NCBI GenBank assembly: GCA_964398055.1
Contig: CAYNLK010000020.1
Location: 1 to 64,000 of the forward strand
Reading direction: 5' to 3'
Source: CAYNLK01 sp964398055
Lineage (GTDB): Bacteria; Chloroflexota; Anaerolineae; 4572-78; J111
DNA length: 64,000 bases
The notes below the pieces were generated by a model. That model was given only the letters and a program-made list of their open reading frames with translations. It was not told where the DNA came from and ran no database searches. Position 1 is the stretch's first letter. Every line of letters begins with the position of its first letter. Positions 60,469 through 64,000 of the stretch are shown in pieces. The translations under genes were made by a program, and so were the position numbers.

Positions 60469-60495
60469 GGTCAGACCGGTCTAACCGGTCAGACC
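60469..60495 (+). promoter_or_regulatory. Operator of three tandem 9-mers for a FadR-family repressor
   Basis: GGTCAGACC GGTCTAACC GGTCAGACC without spacers. Each unit resembles the TGGTCnGACCA palindromes known for FadR-subfamily GntR regulators such as FadR, PdhR and LldR. It covers the predicted transcription start of the regulator gene, as expected for autorepression. Confidence 0.7.
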
Positions 60496-60522
60496 ATCTT
60501 AACTCTGGCTCACAGGTGCGCC

Positions 60523-61227
60523 GTGTTAATTACCTCCCCAAAATCCAGCGTTTCTGCCGATACCGTCCACCAGATCGCCGAGATGCTTCGGGCCGGTGAC
60601 TATACCGTGGGCGACCGCCTGCCGGGCGAGCGGCAGTTGGCCAAGCAACTCCATGTGAGCCGGGCCTCGGTACGGGAGGCGCTGCGCAAGCTGGAAACTG
60701 TCGGCCTGTTAGAGATCCGCCAGGGATTGGGCACCTTTGTCAAAGACCCCAGTAACGAGACTATTCAGGCCTCGCTGGCCCCCCATATTCTCACCGATCA
60801 AACGACCCTCAATAAGTTATTTGAAATCCGAGAAATCATCGAAGTGGAAGCTGCGGCGCGGGCGGCTCAACGGGTTACCCCGGCGCAGCTTGCAGCCATG
60901 CGCCAGTGGCTGGAAGCCGTAGAAACGGCTGTGGCGCGCCGGGACGCGGCCGGCATTGTGACGGCTGACGTTGAGTTCCACCGTCAGATTGTGGTGGCCA
61001 CCGACAACGAGCTGCTGGTTTATTTGATGGATAGTATTGTGGATTTGCTGCGCGATATACGCTGGGATAGCAGTAATATCCCTGAACTATTACCCGAAAT
61101 CATCGCCGGTCACCGGGCCATTCTGGCGGCTATTGAAATCGCTGATAGCCAGGCGGCCCGGCTGGCGATGCAGAGCCACCTGGCCGGAATCAGCGCCCGG
61201 GTGCAGGCTTATTGGGCCGGGCGATAA
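60523..61227 (+). CDS. GntR-family transcriptional regulator (FadR/FCD subfamily)
   Basis: A 234-residue repressor from GTG 60523. In-frame starts at 60436 and 60460 lie upstream of the predicted transcription start and are rejected. A winged HTH covers about residues 10-75 (DTVHQIAEMLRAGDYTVGDRLPGERQLAKQLHVSRASVREALRKLE, then GLLEIRQGLGTFV). An FCD all-helical ligand-binding domain covers about 90-230 (LFEIREIIEVEAAARAA, the metal-ligand-type Asp/His in ADVEFHRQIVVA, and HRAILAAIEIAD). It precedes two amidohydrolase genes by 22 bp and should control them. The ligand is probably a carboxylate. Confidence 0.92.
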   Translation: MLITSPKSSVSADTVHQIAEMLRAGDYTVGDRLPGERQLAKQLHVSRASVREALRKLETVGLLEIRQGLGTFVKDPSNETIQASLAPHILTDQTTLNKLFEIREIIEVEAAARAAQRVTPAQLAAMRQWLEAVETAVARRDAAGIVTADVEFHRQIVVATDNELLVYLMDSIVDLLRDIRWDSSNIPELLPEIIAGHRAILAAIEIADSQAARLAMQSHLAGISARVQAYWAGR

Positions 61228-61249
61228 CATTATAGATTGGAGAAAAGAG

Positions 61250-62107
61250 ATGGCTGTACCCATAATCGATTGTATCACCCACCTCAGCCGCACGGCGGAC
61301 GATGTCATCGGCTGGGGGCCTCGCTTTCTGGCCGAGGATTTGATCGCCCAGATGGATGCTCCCCGGCTGGTGTTGGGCGCGCCGGCCCGGGTCGACCGGG
61401 CGGTGGTCTTTCCGGCCCTGGGCGACACGGTGCCGACCTCAACCCTGTCGTTTGATGAGCAGCACGCCTACGTGCTCGACAGCGTGCAAAAGTATCCTGA
61501 CCGGTTGATCGGCGGGATCGTGATGCACGCCCGGCTCTGGAATGAGCCGGTCAGGGCCTCGGTGCGGCGGCTGGTGCAGGAGGATGGTTTCAAGATGATC
61601 TTGATTCACCCCTCGCTGCACAAATATTGGCTGCCGATCCAGACCCCCAGCGAGGGGGAAGGCTCCAAGCAGATGCTCTACCCCATTTTTGAGGCGGCCC
61701 GGGAGCTGCACCTACCGGTTCTAATCCACACCGGGGAGCAGCCCTACGCCGTGCCGGCCACGGTCGATTTTGTGGCCGGAGAATTCGCCGATGTCAATAT
61801 TATCATTGCTCACCTGGGCACCCAGGGCGAGATGTTCACCATCGAGTCGCTGCTGGTGGCGGCGCGCCATCCCAATGTGTATGTCGAAACCAGCTTTGCC
61901 ATGCCCCACATGCTCATCGAGGCGGTTCATACCATTGGGCCGGAGCGGGTGCTCTTTGGCAGCAACACCCCGCCGCTGGAGCAGACCCAGCAGTTGTTGA
62001 ATGTGGAAGAGGCATTGACTTTGGAACCACCGATCGGCATGAGCCTGTCGGTTGAGGCGACTCGCCAGGTGATGGGTGGTAATCTGGCCCGCTTATTGGG
62101 ACTTTGA
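61250..62107 (+). CDS. Amidohydrolase-family protein, probable pseudoenzyme
   Basis: A 285-residue TIM-barrel protein of the amidohydrolase_2 (ACMSD-like) family, from ATG 61250. It aligns along its full length with the next gene (GWGPRF, HPSLHKYWLP, HTGEQPY, AHLG). The metal-binding DxHxH motif at the N terminus is changed to DCITH (Ile9 in place of the first His). The catalytic Asp of the last strand is Asn239 (FGSNTPP instead of ESDCSP). It is therefore likely inactive or altered, perhaps a structural or regulatory partner of its paralogue. It is cotranscribed with the FadR-type regulator. Confidence 0.88.
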   Translation: MAVPIIDCITHLSRTADDVIGWGPRFLAEDLIAQMDAPRLVLGAPARVDRAVVFPALGDTVPTSTLSFDEQHAYVLDSVQKYPDRLIGGIVMHARLWNEPVRASVRRLVQEDGFKMILIHPSLHKYWLPIQTPSEGEGSKQMLYPIFEAARELHLPVLIHTGEQPYAVPATVDFVAGEFADVNIIIAHLGTQGEMFTIESLLVAARHPNVYVETSFAMPHMLIEAVHTIGPERVLFGSNTPPLEQTQQLLNVEEALTLEPPIGMSLSVEATRQVMGGNLARLLGL

Positions 62108-62114
62108 CCATTTT

Positions 62115-62147
62115 AGGTGACCGGCACTTTTAAAGTGCCGGTCACCT
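62115..62147. repeat. Perfect REP-like palindrome
   Basis: A nearly complete 33-bp palindrome: arm AGGTGACCGGCACTTT (62115-62130) and its complement (62132-62147) around a single centre base. The left 19 bp, including TTTT before it, recur at 9464-9482. It lies between the two amidohydrolase genes and could reduce readthrough, but no U-tract follows. Confidence 0.8.
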
Positions 62148-62175
62148 GGTAGATAGTTACGAAAGGAATAACGCT

Positions 62176-63039
62176 ATGGCTTACGTAGTTATAGATCCGC
62201 ACTGCCATATTATTCCCCACCGGGAGCCGGTGTGGGGTTGGGGGCCCCGTTTCACAGTGGAGCAGTTAATCGAGATGATGAACCGGGATTACGAGGTGAT
62301 GGGCGAGGTGAAGCATATCAGCAAGGCGGTGGTGATGACCGGCCTGGGTTTGACCTCGGTGGACCATCGCTCGATTGCCGAGTCGCACCAATATGTCTTG
62401 GCGAGCATCAAAAAATATCCGGAGCGGCTCTTCTTCAACCCGGTCATCAATCCGCGCTATGCGGTCAGAGAGCAGCTCGATCAGATCCGGGCCTGGAAAG
62501 ATGAGTACAATGTGCGGATGTTGAAGCTCCACCCGAGTATGCACAACTACTATTTGCCGACTTACCGGCCGTTCCCCGGCGATGAAAGTAAGAAGCGAAT
62601 CTATCCGGTATTTGAATTAGCCCGCGAGTTGGGCGTGCCGGTGATGATCCACATGGGCGAGTCGCCCTATTCCATCCCGGCCCAGATTGCACCGGTGGCC
62701 GAGGCTTTTGCCGACGTGCCGATCATCTGCGCTCACTCCGGGGCCAACAATATCCCCAGTAATGCATTGGATGCCATTTTGCTGGCTCGCACCCACAACA
62801 ATGTCTATCTGGGGACAAGCTGGGTGCAAATGCCGGAGTTGGTCGAGATGTACTACGCCATCGGACCAAACAAGATCGTCTATGAGAGCGACTGCTCGCC
62901 CCAGGCAATGGGCCAGACCCTGCGGATGGTAACAAATCTTCATTTGGCCCCGCCGCTGGGTGTCGGCGCCAGTAAGGATGAGGTCTACCAGATGATCGGC
63001 GGCAATGCGGCCCGGCTATGTAACATTCCGCTGGATTAA
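62176..63039 (+). CDS. Amidohydrolase-family metal-dependent hydrolase
   Basis: A 287-residue TIM-barrel enzyme, paralogous to the previous gene but with the active site intact: the N-terminal metal site IDPHCHI (DxHxH), HPSMHNYYLP, IHMGESPYSIP, AHSGANN and the catalytic Asp239 in YESDCSPQ. The family hydrolyses or decarboxylates small carbonyl or amide compounds. The specific substrate is unknown. A GAAAGGAATAACGCT ribosome region precedes the ATG. Together with the regulator and the binding protein downstream it makes a small uptake-and-degradation cluster. Confidence 0.92.
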   Translation: MAYVVIDPHCHIIPHREPVWGWGPRFTVEQLIEMMNRDYEVMGEVKHISKAVVMTGLGLTSVDHRSIAESHQYVLASIKKYPERLFFNPVINPRYAVREQLDQIRAWKDEYNVRMLKLHPSMHNYYLPTYRPFPGDESKKRIYPVFELARELGVPVMIHMGESPYSIPAQIAPVAEAFADVPIICAHSGANNIPSNALDAILLARTHNNVYLGTSWVQMPELVEMYYAIGPNKIVYESDCSPQAMGQTLRMVTNLHLAPPLGVGASKDEVYQMIGGNAARLCNIPLD

Positions 63040-63290
63040 GGCGCCGGTTCTGTTGGCTGATTGTTGACCGAATGAGTGACCTGGCTATAAAATTTGACAT
63101 AGTATCGAATTATGTACTTGAGCAACTTCAATTCTGAAATGGGACACGGACACCTGCACTTGCAGTGCCGGTGCATCAGCCAGTCGGGGCGAGGTGAAGG
63201 AGGTGTCTATCGAGGTATGGTGAGAAATTTTAGTTCGATTGATCGGTGGTAAATAAAGTTTCGTAAAAAGATTCAGGAGGAGACCTAACT
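63040..63290. other. Spacer before the BMP binding-protein gene
   Basis: 251 bp with no gene. A short GCACTTGCAGTGC palindrome at about 63157-63169 is followed by CGGTGC. The AGGAGG ribosome site (63275-63280) belongs to the next gene. A separate promoter here is possible but was not identified. Confidence 0.4.
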
Positions 63291-64000
63291 ATGAAATCGC
63301 ATCGCTTGTTTGGTTTATTGTCGCTTATGATCGTATTGGCGTTGGTTGCAGCCTGCGCCGGCGCGCCGCCGGCGGCGCCAGCGCAACCGGCCGCAGAACA
63401 ACCGGCGGCGGAGCAACCCGCCGCAAAACCGGCTGACGACACTTTCAAGATGGGGTTATTGGTGCCGGGGAGTGCGAATGACCAGGGTTGGAACCAGATT
63501 GCGTATGACGCCCTGTTGCGGATTGAGAAAGAGTTGGGGGCGGAGATCAGCTATGTCGAGTTGGAGCAGAATCCGGCGGCGTTCGAGAAGGCGTTTCGGG
63601 ATTACGCCAGCCAGGGGTACGATCTGGTGTTGGGGCACGGTTTTGAGTTCCAGGACCCGGCGTTGATCGTATCGAAAGAATATCCGGAGACCTACTTTTT
63701 CATTTCGAGCAGCCGGATTTTTGAAGGGAACGTGATCGGGTTGAACACAGATTCGAGTCAGCCGTTCTACCTGATGGGGGTAATTGCGGCGAAGATCGGC
63801 CGAGGAGCGGGGGTAGTCGGTGGGATGGAGATACCACCGATTTCGGAAGCGATCACGGGGTTCATCAACGGGGCGAAGAGTGTGGACCCGAACTTTCCGG
63901 TGAGCAGCACGTACATTGGGAACTTCACGGATGCGGCGGCGGCGAAGGAAGCGGCGTTGAGTATGCTGGCCGAGGGGGCAGATGTGATTGTGCCGGATGC
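63291..64000 (+). CDS. BMP-family ABC transporter substrate-binding lipoprotein (partial, runs off the window)
   Basis: The first 236 residues of a Bmp/Med-type (PnrA-like) binding lipoprotein: signal LLSLMIVLALVAAC with the lipobox VAAC, an Ala/Pro/Gln linker, then FKMGLLVPGSANDQGWNQIAYDAL, DLVLGHGFEFQDPA, YFFISSSRIFEGNVIGLN and GVVGGMEIPPISEAITGF. Known members bind nucleosides or similar compounds for uptake. It lies downstream of the amidohydrolases. The permease and ATPase genes, if present, are beyond the window. Confidence 0.92.
   Translation, partial: MKSHRLFGLLSLMIVLALVAACAGAPPAAPAQPAAEQPAAEQPAAKPADDTFKMGLLVPGSANDQGWNQIAYDALLRIEKELGAEISYVELEQNPAAFEKAFRDYASQGYDLVLGHGFEFQDPALIVSKEYPETYFFISSSRIFEGNVIGLNTDSSQPFYLMGVIAAKIGRGAGVVGGMEIPPISEAITGFINGAKSVDPNFPVSSTYIGNFTDAAAAKEAALSMLAEGADVIVPD

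Overview
The window reads as a chromosomal segment of a fairly GC-rich, probably anaerobic bacterium of the Chloroflexota (Anaerolineae-like). This placement is inference. It rests on the C5-pathway heme genes, the BTAD/NB-ARC regulator beside a very short conserved ORF, secreted cohesin-dockerin proteins, many GAF/NarL-type two-component systems and the style of intergenic palindromes. No rRNA, tRNA or CRISPR array was seen. There is one run of 100 N (12419-12518), so this is a draft or metagenome-derived contig.

Layout. 0-6.4 kb (minus): heme biosynthesis hemC, cobA-hemD fusion, a CBS-domain protein, hemB and hemL, led by malate dehydrogenase. 6.6-9.4 kb (minus): small metabolic genes. 9.6-13.7 kb (minus): a ribose/galactose-type ABC importer (permease, two-NBD ATPase, and a substrate-binding protein that appears to be an in-frame tandem duplication broken by the N gap). 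14.2-18.4 kb (plus, divergent): the most unusual cluster. It holds a REC-LuxR-REC response regulator, a second RbsC-like permease, a protein fusing one RbsA-like ATPase domain to a NarX-type histidine kinase, and an acetyltransferase. I read it as a transporter-derived sugar sensor controlling, and perhaps sharing the binding protein of, the neighbouring importer.

18.4-34.9 kb: a second GNAT protein, a single-receiver regulator, a GH13 amylase, an acylphosphatase-like protein, prepilin peptidase, a YfhO-like membrane protein, an ABC-2 exporter whose permease ends in a SpoIIM domain, FHA protein, CCA-adding enzyme family protein, and succinyl-CoA ligase. 35.5-40.1 kb: three secreted cohesin proteins (two also with dockerins, one with a membrane anchor) and a histidine kinase. 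40.2-48.3 kb: uvrB, a truncated SARP-like regulator, a small ORF and two lipoproteins built from a repeated FYxxxLxxxGW module.

48.5-59.7 kb (minus): a near-complete CO-oxidising, H2-evolving energy-conservation locus. It contains the CODH cooS, its ferredoxin cooF, and a six-subunit membrane-bound group 4 [NiFe] hydrogenase related to CooMKLXUH, preceded by a GAF kinase/NarL regulator pair. CO oxidation would feed electrons through CooF to proton reduction coupled to ion pumping. No acetyl-CoA synthase, CooA, CooC or Hyp maturation gene is in the window.

59.9-64 kb (plus): a transposase remnant, then a FadR-type regulator with a strong promoter/operator, two paralogous amidohydrolases (one lacking active-site residues) and the start of a BMP-type ABC binding lipoprotein. 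Across 37-52 kb several intergenic spacers carry degenerate tandem 7-nt repeats, and palindromic REP-like elements recur elsewhere.
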